From Erythroxylum novogranatense (lineage: Eukaryota; Streptophyta; Magnoliopsida; Malpighiales; Erythroxylaceae), in NCBI GenBank assembly GCA_029891385.1, contig CM057228.1:67617523-67681522 (forward strand): a stretch of 64,000 nt of DNA, given 5' to 3'. This document shows positions 45,471 through 56,432 of the stretch, piece after piece (positions within the stretch are counted from its first letter, which is position 1; each line of letters opens with the position of its first letter). The position numbers were made by a program, and so were the translations under genes. The notes under the pieces were generated by a model. That model was not told the origin of the DNA. It was given only the letters and a program-made list of their open reading frames with translations, and did not search any database.

Positions 45471-46096
45471 CTTAATAGGAATAATTATTCTTTTATATGT
45501 GTATAACCTTCATGTATTATTAATGTGATAGATAAGCGTGACTAATTTGACACTAATACACAAATTGTGTAAAAAGAAACTAAAACATGATGGAACTTAA
45601 CTTATTTGTCGAGTGTTGCTTAGGGTTGGGTCGTGAATTGATTATACTGTTTGCTCATTTGGTTTAGAAGAAGAGCTGGAATGCAATTCATTAGGATATT
45701 TCATGTATAGTACCTATCCAACTACCTAATTATTACTGTCAGATGAAGTTCTCTTGATTCCTTTCTTTACCATCTGAGGTCTTCTTTGATTCTTTCTTAT
45801 TTATTTTCTCGTCATATTAAAGTATACTTGTGTTCTAAAGTTGTTGTCTTATTCATTCCTCTCAACTGTTGAATTAACATATCACTCTAAAAGTAAGATT
45901 TTGTAGAACTATCCTAAAAAAGGTCATGTCTCTTTGTTGTATATTTCGGTTTCTTGTGATTTTGTCTTTTTGTTTTTGCTCTCCATGGAACATCTTCGTT
46001 GTAGAAAATTCTGGTTGTTAATCGAGATAGCTGCTTGATTGAGTTTGGATTCTTGGCGCTTAAATCTCCAGTTTCCTGCTATACCCTGTTCAAAGA
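45471..46096. other. Intergenic DNA, nothing recognised
   Basis: T-rich on the plus strand, no open frame of note. It could be decayed LINE tail or intron sequence of the gene fragment at 57770. Confidence 0.4.
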
Positions 46097-47712
46097 TGTT
46101 AAGAAATCGAGTTAGGATCTAATCCGAACTGCAGCGGAATAATCACAAAATTTTTTCGTGACTTTTGATTTCTCAAAAACCAAGATCTATTTAATTCTAT
46201 AAAATGATTAACATGAATCAAAACAAAGCAAAAATTTAATTTGTATCTTATTTTGAAGCTTGATCTTTATCTTGTTGTATCCCTCGAACTGTTTTCGAAA
46301 CCGGTCCGTCTCAACCACCGTAGCTGCACAAGCGTCCGGCCTCTAACGGTATCCATAAAACAGGTTGAAAGAACTCTATAACTTTTACAGAAAGGGTTAA
46401 GCAAGAAGTGCTAGCTCCATAGAGCTCAAGCCTATTTATAATAAGCTCTGGACGTTTTTAGTAATTTAATTTAAATTAAATACTAATTTCAATTAAACTT
46501 TAATTAGAATTACAAACAATTCTTATTAAATACCAATTATGCCCAAATAAGATTCAATATCTTATATTGATCCTTATTTATTAAATATGCCATATTTAAC
46601 CATAAAGTTTCTCAAACTTTATAATCAAGTCCAACTTGATTAAATTAACTTTGCTCTCTCTAACCTATTCTATATGTAAGACCCATTAGGTTCCCAAATA
46701 TATTGGTAATGATTATAAATTATAATTTTCATTTATAATTAGAATTAGATAAATTAAAACTCCTTTTAATTTATCTTTAATTCTTCAATTAAACAATTTA
46801 TAATCATATATCAAAATTGGCGTCTAGCAACGCATCATGACCACCCAAATATTTAGGAATGTCAAAGTGGTTTTGTCTAACCTTTCCGAGCATGATTTTT
46901 CCGTATAATTCAATCCTTTCATCAACCAATGTTCTAATTAGACATAGAGAATGGAATTAATGTTTACTCTATTTTAAGTCTAATTATATTAGTTCTTTTC
47001 CAATAGCTATTGATTCAATTAATGATATTTGTAAACTGTTTATAAAATATCATTCCACCTTAGCCAAGGATTTCCTTAATCAATATTAATCGAGAACAAT
47101 GGAACATTCTCCCTAATTACTTTAGGGAAATGAATCCCATCTTGATCATTCAATTATCTCCAAATAGTTCATGCTACATCCAATGACTACCGTTTAAACG
47201 ACTTTTGATAAAATAAATCACGAGGAGTATCAAAACATGGCAATCCCCATACAAGATAACTTTGATGATCTCAAGTCAAATGATCACTTATACAATCATC
47301 ACAATGAGAATTTCATAGACATACAAGTAATGTTCCAAATGGATTTCTCATATCAGGTCTGTTCAGTGAACTTGTTCTCTAATAAGCACCCACACGTTTG
47401 TTTAAGTATCTTTATATTTTAGCCTATGAGATCAACTACTTCCTTTATAAGGAAAAACAAAACGTGTGCTAGTCTTTTTCCGTTCTATTAATGTTCAATC
47501 TTAATAGAACAATGACTAAGAACATTTAAGAATAATACATAAATGCAAAATGAATCTCATAATTATAATCTCATTATAATTTCATTTGTCATGTACAATT
47601 ATCCCATAGACTTTACCATATACATCTAAACATGTATAAGATAAAGAATGCCTTTAAATAATTTGTCGCTAAACTACAAACAAAGTGATTGGTTGTAGGG
47701 TATAAACCAACA
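46097..47712 (-). repeat. Element D 3' LTR (1616 bp)
   Basis: Plus-strand ends TGTTAAGAAATCG and TATAAACCAACA. The minus strand begins TGTTGGTTTATA directly after the purine tract at 47713-47723. Confidence 0.78.
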
Positions 47713-50689
47713 ATCTCCCACTTGCACTAAGTCAATCGTTTAAGTATCTTATACCATATCACCATATGACGATTATTCTACTATTGAGGTAGTGGCTTAA
47801 TGAGAGAATTCTACAAGATTCTCTATAGTGAGCACTTGATTAAATCTTATAACTCCCATCTTAATTATCATAATAATTAAGAAAATTTGCTTAAACACAT
47901 TCTTGGATCTTTGATGAGATATTAGCTCCTTATACCTGCCTAATGGATCTAATGTTCTGCAGTACATTACTGTCTGGAACAATGCAAAGAAACTCTATCA
48001 AGTTCATTAAAGAACTTATTGATCCAATTAATCATTTCCACTAAATGAAATATATATTATGGCTCAATTAACAACCATTGCTACATTGGAACCTTTCCAA
48101 TCTTAAAAGATATTGTTCTAAGTAAATAAACCTTAATTAGGATTTACTTCTAAAGTTATATCCTTATCATCTTGAACTCAAATATCAATTCATACATAAA
48201 GTAATGGATATCTTTTATACTTCACAAGTATCTGATATCTTAAATACTAAACATCTTTAGTACACTATCTATACACTTGGACTTAGAATAAGTCAACAAC
48301 GTCTAATCCATCTCCATAGATTTAATTCCTAGAATTAAGTTGTTACCTTTTCATATCCAATAAGAGTTGTTCTTGGGCAATTATATGTTTAACAATTGAA
48401 AGTTAGAACTGTTGTTCTCTGTGAGCAATATGTCTCCACATACTCCCACCAAAAAGGACAACTATACTCCCACTAACCTTCTTGTAGATATGATAAATTC
48501 ACAATCATCTTCAAAACAAACTCTTTGAATTCATCATAAAAGTGAATCTTTCAATATCTCGTAGTCTTTTAACTATACATCAAATGTATCATAAAAGGCA
48601 TTATTTCCAATTAGATTTATAGTCGTGAGATTTGAACCTTTCAAATTCCTTCTTATTCCCACTACTTAACTTGAGAACGGTTCTCCTATAAGCATACATT
48701 GAAACAAATAATTTGTTCAATATGTCTCTAAGATTATATCCAACCTTTTTGGATATCTCATAACCTTTTAATACCCATTTTAGTTCTAAACTAATTGGAT
48801 AATATATGCTTCAGCTAAGCATCACATCCTTAAATCATTAACTTTGACTATTTTTCATATCTAATATGAAAACTTTCTAATTGATTTAACTGGAACTATA
48901 GAAAGTAAGTCATTGTCCCAGGCATTGCTATAAAAGAAATAATATTGCATTATACAATATCTCATATTGTATTTTACTCCTCACATAAATCCATACCCTT
49001 ATGGAATTTTGTTGTGAAGGCACTCCCTAGAGAATCTCATTCACTATAGATCACTGATAATTTCAAACTTACCACAACGATCTCATTGAAGTGCTTTAGC
49101 ATTCTCAATGCTTCATTTCTACTTAGATTTAAATATTTTCAACTTTTTAAAATTTTAAATCATCATTATATTTAATACATATGATTATATCACATAAAGT
49201 CATTAGTAATATAATAAAATATAATATTATCCTTTTATAAATTATTATTCCATCCAATACACAATTCTATACCATCATCATCCTTTCACCAAAGGTCGAT
49301 TTGGTTATCATTCAACTTGACAAGTTTCATACGATTCATAATCAAAAGGATACATATATCCTTGTATGTAACTTTATGATTCTCATTATGTTGATTTAAC
49401 CAATATGGAATAAAAGGATTGTCTCGGTTATCCAACTTTTTTTTAATTCTTGCCATTTATGTTAAGCATAAGTCTCTTTGGATCCAACACATACAAAATC
49501 TTTACATAATCTTGAATCCACTAATTTTACTTAACAATCTATTTCTTATCATGCTTTGAACATTACAATAACGTTGAATCTAAATTCAGTATCAAATACT
49601 CGTAAACATAGATTAGAAATACATTTGATCTCTATCATATCACATAAAGACAAGGAAAATCATGCAATCATTTTCTTCTAATGACAACTATTGCCATACT
49701 ATAGTAAAGCCTTTAATTGACATCCGTGTTTATACTTTTAGTAGGTAACAATTTCATCAAGGTACTATACCTTTTAACTCTACTACATGCAACCCCTTGC
49801 ATTTTGCTATCATGGTGTTGACATACATCTTACATGTTGTCATCAAAGTTTACGAGACATTGGTCAACTCAAAATGTCAATACATTTTGTCATCTATATG
49901 ATTTTGACATATCTCTATAACTTTGTTGCCATATCCTCAATGGGGATTGTAACAAAATTGCATAATGAACATATAATTTGCTATCTAACTTTTGAGAACT
50001 TTTCTTATACATATCCTATGTCCAAGAACTTGGGTTCACTAACTGAGTATCAACTATACTAAATAAGGTAAATTCCACTAAGAACAAAATATAAGTGTAA
50101 GAAAAAAACAAGTAATCAATTATATGCCATGAATATAAAAAAAGATTAGGAATTTAATCATACATTTGGTTACTCCCATTATTTTATTCGAAATAATAGT
50201 CCCTCACTATTATTTGGAACGATTACTCTAATCTCTCTAGTGGGCTAGGATCCCATTCAAATATAGTTGACCTTGAGTTTACTCAACAAACCAACTAAAC
50301 TTAAATTAGGTAGATAACAACTTTATCAATCACATCTCATGTGACTCCTAGATTCGTTAGGTTACAACTCTTGCCAAAACGTATCTTATATATCATTCCT
50401 AACCTAGCCTCTAAATTCATGTGATCATGAGTTTGTTTATCCAATTCACACAAATTTAGTTAAGTAGAACCCACTATTATAAGATTAAACATATTCGGGT
50501 TAAAGAGGCCTTGAGTTTACACAACAAGCCTTACAATAAACAAAACTCTGGTTTATTCTTATAACAATGGAAGACAACAATCATGTTCTTAACGTGTACA
50601 TAATATTTTAACGAGGGATTTTAATTTCATTCGTCTCATCGAACATAAATTGCATGACAAATGGAAGAGCTCACACAATGGAAGACAAC
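47713..50689 (-). pseudogene. Decayed pol region of element D
   Basis: 3 kb with no long open frame. Short minus-strand stretches resemble the Copia RNase H core and the pol C-terminus (KMGVIRFNQVLTIENLVEF, cf. the usual GDVxVxKVxTxENxADPLTK). The rest cannot be read by eye. Confidence 0.45.
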
Positions 50690-51626
50690 AATTCCAGTCG
50701 GTGATTTTCGGTCGGTACCGACTGGTACCGACAATTTTGGAAGATTTCGGCCGATACCGTAAAAATAAAAAATCCTAAGGACCTAATTGCAAATTTAAAA
50801 AAATTTAAACCTAAAATTTAAACCTACCCGGCCTCCCCCCCAACCCCAACCCGACTCTTTCATCTTTCTTCTCTCTTCACGCCGTCTTCTTCTCTCCTTC
50901 TTCTCTCATCTGTGCTGCGTCGCGCCGTCTGCTCCTCACCGCCGAAGATCGCCTCCTCCTCGACCCTCGCCTCCTCCAGTTCTCCTCGACGCTCATCTCA
51001 CCTCCCTTGGTCGTTCTCCCTTGGTCGTTCTCCCTTCGGTTCGTCATTCCTCCATGCCGTCGCCGACGCCACCACCTTCTCTACTCCTTGCCATCGCACC
51101 ATAGCACCATGACACCGCAGGGAAGCCACTGGAGATGCAACTGAAGCCACCAGAGATGGGTCGACGATCTGACCCGTGACAAAACTCGAAGACCTGCCTA
51201 GACCGAAGTTGGTTTATGAATTTTGTTTCTGATTTTGAAAATTTCTTACCTAATTCAATTTATTGTTGTGTTTGGAATGGATAGTTGGATCTTGGATGGT
51301 TGGATTGTGAATTTCTGATAGGTTTTGGAATTTTGGTGGATCGGTGGAGACTTGGAATTTTGGTTGGATCATGGATGATGCACGGTGTTGTTGGATTGGA
51401 TGATGCCTTGTGTATGAAATTATTTGGTTGGACTGTTGGAGACTTTGAGTTTGGAGTTGGAATTGGAAATGTGAATTTGGACAATTTTGCAATTTTTAAA
51501 AATTTTAAGGACTATTTTATAAATTTAAAAAATATCCCGAAACGGTACCCAGTATCGATCGGTACCGGTACAGTTTCGTTCCAGAACTCAATCCGGTACC
51601 GAACCCGGTACGGTATTCATAACATT
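50690..51626. mobile_element. GGTACC-rich insertion with GC-rich core, class unknown
   Basis: The left end (about 50690-50760) and right end (about 51540-51620) both carry several GGTACC or GGTACCG words (CGGTCGGTACCGACTGGTAC, then CCGGTACCGAACCCGGTACG) next to A/T-rich arms with AATCCTAAGGACC and TTAAGGACTA. The core is a C/T-rich exon-like stretch (50820-51120) followed by a TTGGA-rich stretch (51270-51480). This recalls non-autonomous DNA transposons with captured sequence. No clean terminal inverted repeat or target duplication was found, so the borders are approximate. Confidence 0.4.
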
Positions 51627-52028
51627 GGGTTGATGGGTCATGCGGTCAAGGGCATGCGCCAGTCATGTCTGCAGGAGAAGCCTGCGACATGCGCCCATCG
51701 TCTTCTCCAGAAGCCTCCAACTGCTTTTGGAACTACTCCACACCCACTGCTCCCACGCTTCTCCCATGTTTCCCATTACCACCAACCCTCGTTTGAACCC
51801 ACGTCGCTTACCACTAAGTCATGTCGCTTCACCCTCAACTGTCAGGTCTCTAACTGACAGTTCTCAATACTCTTCTCCATTTTTCTCCTCACTGCTGTCT
51901 CTGTGCCACTGTCGACTCTTCTCTCCACGCTTGCAACCAGGGATAGATGGCATTGCCTATGATGGGAGATTAACGCCCATCGTGTTATCCAGTGGTGACA
52001 ATCGCCTAACAACACCATTGGCAGTAAA
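51627..52028. other. GC-richer segment of element D or of a SINE-like insert
   Basis: On the minus strand, TGACTTAGTGGTAAGC followed by GGGTTCAAACGAGG (about 51785-51825) resembles the A and B boxes of tRNA-derived SINEs, but the spacing is short. The overlapping plus-strand frames look accidental. Confidence 0.3.
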
Positions 52029-52033
52029 CACAA
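52029..52033. repeat. Target-site duplication CACAA, left copy
   Basis: Identical to 55847-55851 on the other side of element C. Confidence 0.75.
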
Positions 52034-52584
52034 TAATGCGCTTCGCGGAAAGATCGACGACAATTTGATGGAAAAAGATACGCAGGGTTTTGATTTCTAC
52101 AACACCTCCTAGAAACTTGTTCCAAGCAATCCCGATGATCAAAATAAAACCAAGAAAAGTGAACAATCAACACGCCACAATTGAGAAAACAATTGATAAG
52201 TGAAAGATGGTTCAAAAAAGTAACAAGAACAAGAGAATAATGTTTCTCCCTAAAGCTGACGGCACTCAAACAATATGATCTAAAAATTGTAAAACCCTAA
52301 AACATAAGTATTTATACCTAGGTCAAATAATAAAAGGTTGGGCTAAAATACATGGAAGCCCAAAATAAAACGAAGTCCAAAAATTAAATAAATAGGGTTG
52401 ATATCTTCTTGGGCTTAATTGATGAAGCATTAAATAGCCTAAGTCTTCGTGTTTTCAAGCTCCAAGTGTATCCGGTCTAAGGATTTGAGTTAAGTGGATT
52501 AGTTTGGGCTCAATTCTATTAAACTCTCCTCCAATAGGCTCGGAGTTCGCCATCTTCTCAAAATCCTTACTCCTGCTCACATCA
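52034..52584 (-). repeat. Element C 3' LTR (551 bp)
   Basis: Plus-strand ends TAATGCGCTTCGCGG and TGCTCACATCA. It matches 55295-55846 with few differences. The end of the polyprotein frame reads into it as far as 52455. Confidence 0.87.
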
Positions 52585-54630
52585 GTCCCTCCCTCCTTGA
52601 GAAGATTCGTCCTCGAATATGGCAGGTAAGTTTTGTAGGTGGTGCCATTCATCTTCTCGAATATCTGGAAAGAATCATCGCCCCTAGAATCCAGAGTAAA
52701 AATACTAGGCAAAGCATCAAGAGGGTTAGTGTCAGAAACTAAACACTCTCTGTATCTCACCACTACTAATGCTCTTTTCTCTTTCTTTTCACTCTTTTTT
52801 TCTCTCCCTGAACTTTTCTCTCCTGCATATCCCACTGTCTTTTCCTCACCTGTGCAGTCACTCCCCATTGGGCCAATCTCATTTTTCTTTTGGGCCTCTT
52901 TTCTCTCTTCACTTTTTTTATTCTCACCACCCGAACCCTCCTCACTTTTGCTTGATTTGATCTGGTCCAGGTACAATTCACTAGGTGTTAAAGGTACTAG
53001 AATGAAGTTCCTACCCTTAAACTTAAAGGAATATCTATTGGTATACCCATCATATGCTACCCTCTTGTCAAACTGCCAAGGCCTTCCTAATAGCAAATGT
53101 CCTGCCTCCATGGGTATCACATCACACAACACCTCATCCTCATATCTCCCTACAGAAAATGACACCAGTACCTGTCTAGTCAATTTCACATTCCCACTAT
53201 CATTAAACCACTGTAAATTATATGGCTCTGGATGTTTCCTACATATCAAGCCCAATTTCTCCACCATAGTTCAACTAGCCCCATTAGTACAACTACCTCC
53301 ATCTATGATCAAGTTATACACCTTTCCACCCACCAAACACCTTGAATGGAATAGGTTCTCTCTCTGATCCAAAATCTCATCTCTAACTTTAGCACTTAAC
53401 ACTCTCCTAACTACAAGTGCTTCTCCTGTGATAGCTCTTTCCTCATATTCAACTTCATTATCACAAATACTATCACATGGCAAATCATCAATATCACCAT
53501 CCTCAGAATCAATAACCTCATTATCCTTCATATACATCACTTTGCTATTAGGGCATTGAGAAGCAATATGGCCAGTACCCAAACATTTTATAGATGAATG
53601 TTTACTAGAAGTACCTTTTTGTTCAGATCCCCCGATTGATTGCTTAGGTGCTTCCTTGAAGTCCACCCCTTTATCCTTGGACTTCTCCTCCTTCAGGGGC
53701 CATTGCGAGTTCCATGAATAACTAGAAGTTACTCCACTCCTTGCGGCCACTCAAGCCTTAAGCTATCTCTCCACCTTCATGGCCATATTTACCATGTCCT
53801 CAATCTCCAAATAATGTTGTAACTCCACCACATTCGTTATCTCCCTATTCAATCCACTTAAGAACCTTGCCATGGTGGCCTCGGGGTCCTCCACTATATT
53901 AGCACGGATCATAGCAATCTCCATCTCCTTGTGGTAGTCCTCTACTGACTTAGACCCTTGGGTGAGTCTTTGGAGCTTTTGATGCATCTCTCTATAATGA
54001 TAAGAGGGCACAAATCTCTTCCTCATACACGCCTTCATTGTTGCCCAAGTATTGATGGGTCTTTCTCCATTCCTCCTCCTAGAGGTCACAAGCTGATCCC
54101 ACCATATTAGTGCATAATCTGTAAATTCAACAAAGAAAGAAGTTTTACCTTTTCTCCTCCCAGAAGTTATGACACTCGAAGATCATATCAACCTTCCTTT
54201 CCCACTCCAAGTACGCCTCAGCATCATTCCTTCCCTTGAATGTTGGAATCTGCATCTTGATGGATTTGAGGTCTCCATCTCTTCTATCGAGGGGTTCTCC
54301 TCTCCGAGCTCTCTTAGGCATGCGCTCTTCAAAGTCCTCCTCCTCCTCCACCTCATCAAATTCCTCCTCCTCAGGCTCATACCGTGGTGGTTGTCGACGA
54401 GGTGGTGGTTGTTGCTGACGTATATCTACACGCCTTCCCTAAGGTTCCTCGCGCCTCCCTTGTCTGAGCTCTTCCATTTGTCCCCTAACCTCATTTAAGG
54501 CTAGATTGAACCTCTCAAATTGTTGCTGCATGGCTCTCAAAGTGAAAACGATGTTTGTATCTCCCCCTTGGTTGTCATCATTACTACCTCCCTGTGACAT
54601 TGTAAATAAAATGATATACCTGCAAAACAA
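52455..54630 (-). pseudogene. Element C gag-protease polyprotein with internal deletion
   Basis: Starts MSQGGSNDDNQGG at 54630. Gag follows: IPTFKGRNDAEAYLEWE, then after a frameshift WWDQLV and MKACMRKRFVPSYHYREMHQ. Next is a zinc knuckle whose first Cys is Ser (SIKCLGTGHIASQC). The protease motif is LIIDGGSCTN. The gag shell would package RNA and the protease would cut the polyprotein. After the protease comes a Lys/Glu-rich spacer and PLDALPSIF. The frame then joins SRGDDSFQIFEKMNG, which resembles the integrase C-terminus, and SRTNLLKEGGTD at the purine tract. TAG and TGA stops near 53762 and 53750, and TGA at 53268-53270, break the frame, and a slip lies near 54130. A copy with these repaired could supply gag and protease but not replication enzymes. 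Confidence 0.85.
52585..52601 (-). promoter_or_regulatory. Element C polypurine tract
   Basis: The minus strand reads CTCAAGGAGGGAGGGAC directly before the LTR start TGATGTGAGC. Confidence 0.8.
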
Positions 54631-54870
54631 AGTTAGAGATAAACAACCTCACACACTCCCTCACGTGTTTCACTCAGGAATTTGTCACTCCCCTCGTGTT
54701 TAAGTCACGGCAATGACTCCCTCTAATAAGCTCACACACTCTTGCCTTTTACCACTCAAAGTTCTTTGAAATCCAAGTTACAATCAGAACTACAGTTTCA
54801 ACAAATCAATGCTCCTAATGTAACTCAAGTAACAAGAACAACAAACCCCATTCGAGTAACAAATATGGGA

Positions 54871-55094
54871 AACCAGATTTTTTTCCCATATTTTTTTTTC
54901 AGATTTTTTTTTCCAGATTTTTTTTTTGTTTTTTTCTCCTTTTTTTTCCTTCCGACTCTCTCCTCTTTTTTTAGACTTTTTTCGTTTTTTTCTGACTTTT
55001 TTTCCTCTCTTTTTTTCCGACTCTCTTCTCCTTTTTTTTCAGACTCCTTTTTTTAATTTTTTCCTGAATTTTTTTTCAAACTTTTCTTTTTTCA
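54871..55094 (-). repeat. A-rich leader of element C
   Basis: About 220 bp of T runs on the plus strand (A runs on the minus strand), broken by degenerate CAGATTT, CCGACTC and TTTTCC units, between the primer-binding site and the gag start. Confidence 0.75.
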
Positions 55095-55280
55095 TATATA
55101 AGTTGAAAATTTTCAACAACTAACTGAAAACTCTAACTAAAACTAAAACAATAAGAAAATTGAAATCCTATGCCTAAAGTTAATTCACACCTGAATGAAA
55201 GATCCGGCAATAATTGGATGGCGATGGGCAGTGATTTCCTGAATTTTGATGGAGTTAAATAAGAATTCTCCTCCAAACTA

Positions 55281-55292
55281 GCTTTGATACCA
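55281..55292 (-). promoter_or_regulatory. Element C primer-binding site
   Basis: The minus strand reads TGGTATCAAAGC, one mismatch from the iMet site, 2 nt after the LTR end. Confidence 0.85.
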
Positions 55293-55294
55293 AA

Positions 55295-55846
55295 TAATGC
55301 GCTTCGCGAAAAGATCGACGACAATTTGATGGAATAAAGATACGCAGGGTTTTGATTTCTACGACACCTCTCATAAACTTGTTACAAGCAATTCTGATGA
55401 TCAAAATAAAACCAAGAAAAGCGAACAATCAACACGCCATAATTGAGAAAACAATTGATAAGTGAAAGATGGTTCGAAAAAGTAACAAGAACAAAAGAAT
55501 AATGTTTCTCCCTAAAGTTGACGGCATTCAAACAATATGATCTAAAATTTGTAAAACCCTAAAACATAAGTATTTATACCTAGGTCAAATAATAAAAGGT
55601 TGGGCTAAAATACATGGAAGCCCAAAATAAAACGAAGTCCAAAAATTAAATAAATATGGTTGATATCTTCTTAGGCTTAAGTGATGAAGCATTAAATAGC
55701 CCAAGTCTTCGTGTTTTCAAGCTCCAAGTGTATCCGGTCCAAGGATTTGAGTTAAGTGTATTAGTTTGGGCTCAATTCCATTAAACTCTCCTCCAATAGG
55801 CTCGAAGTTCGTCATCTTCTCAAGATCCTTACTCCTGCTCACATCA
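55295..55846 (-). repeat. Element C 5' LTR (552 bp)
   Basis: Plus-strand ends TAATGCGCTTCGCGA and TGCTCACATCA. The first three bases TAA are shared with the 3' LTR and are needed to give the CACAA duplication. Confidence 0.87.
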
Positions 55847-55851
55847 CACAA
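55847..55851. repeat. Target-site duplication CACAA, right copy
   Basis: Matches 52029-52033. Confidence 0.75.
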
Positions 55852-56419
55852 GAGGAAAGAAAACACAGAAAAGATAAAAGTGCTAGCATCGCCAGTAAAC
55901 CAGTCACAAAGGAAAAACTGAAGAAACTAGAAGCAAATACGATGGGTGACGATCGCCCATCATATGCATTCAAACACGAGGCAGAAACCTAAAAGTCATA
56001 AGAAGAAAACGCACAAAACCCAGAACAGTTTGTTCATGTTCACCCAAAAAAATTAGGGCAATAAGAATTAGGGATTTCTCAATCAAAACGCAAGACACAT
56101 GCATTAGAAAAAGTAATTGAATTAGGTTTTCAGAACTAGTAAAAAGGAGGTGGCAGAATTAGGGATTGCATTGTAAGGCTCGCATCGTATATGCTCACAT
56201 GGGAAACAATTTCCAGAAATCAAATAAAGATAGTCGAGAAAACAATTCCCACCACACAGTATACATAAACAAAAACAATTTCCGCAATCATGCATAATCA
56301 ATAGGTATAGGGTTTATTCAGTTTTAATCTGAAACTTGCAAACCTTTTGCAATTCAATTCCAAAACTATAAAGATCAATCTTACGCAAACAATTTAATCA
56401 AATTATAAAAATAAACCTG
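55852..56419 (-). other. 5' leader of element D
   Basis: Lies between element C and the element D primer-binding site. No coding sequence seen. Contains a small palindrome GATGGGTGACGATCGCCCATC near 55950. Confidence 0.5.
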
Positions 56420-56431
56420 TCTCTGATACCA
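56420..56431 (-). promoter_or_regulatory. Element D primer-binding site
   Basis: The minus strand reads TGGTATCAGAGA right after the LTR end CTCTACA, one mismatch from the iMet site. Confidence 0.85.
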
Positions 56432-56432
56432 C

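Larger units (their letters stand above)
52034..55846 (-). mobile_element. Element C: gag-protease-only gypsy derivative (3813 bp, TR-GAG-like)
   Basis: LTRs 52034-52584 and 55295-55846 are nearly identical. The primer-binding site, purine tract and CACAA target duplication all agree on a minus-strand element. It encodes gag and a retropepsin, then jumps to the last part of integrase and the polyprotein end, with RT, RNase H and most of integrase missing. On the minus strand the LTRs start TGATG and end CATTA, so the 3' dinucleotide is TA rather than CA in both copies. Confidence 0.87.

Noticed and set aside
51285..51857. A 190-codon plus-strand frame starting MDLGWLDCEF
   Set aside because: Its first half is a low-complexity TTGGA repeat, it crosses the border of the GGTACC-rich insertion, and it has no known domain.
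52639..53367. A 242-codon plus-strand frame
   Set aside because: It is the antisense shadow of the element C protease and spacer region.
54742..55123. Phe-rich plus-strand frames
   Set aside because: They are translations of the T runs in the element C leader.
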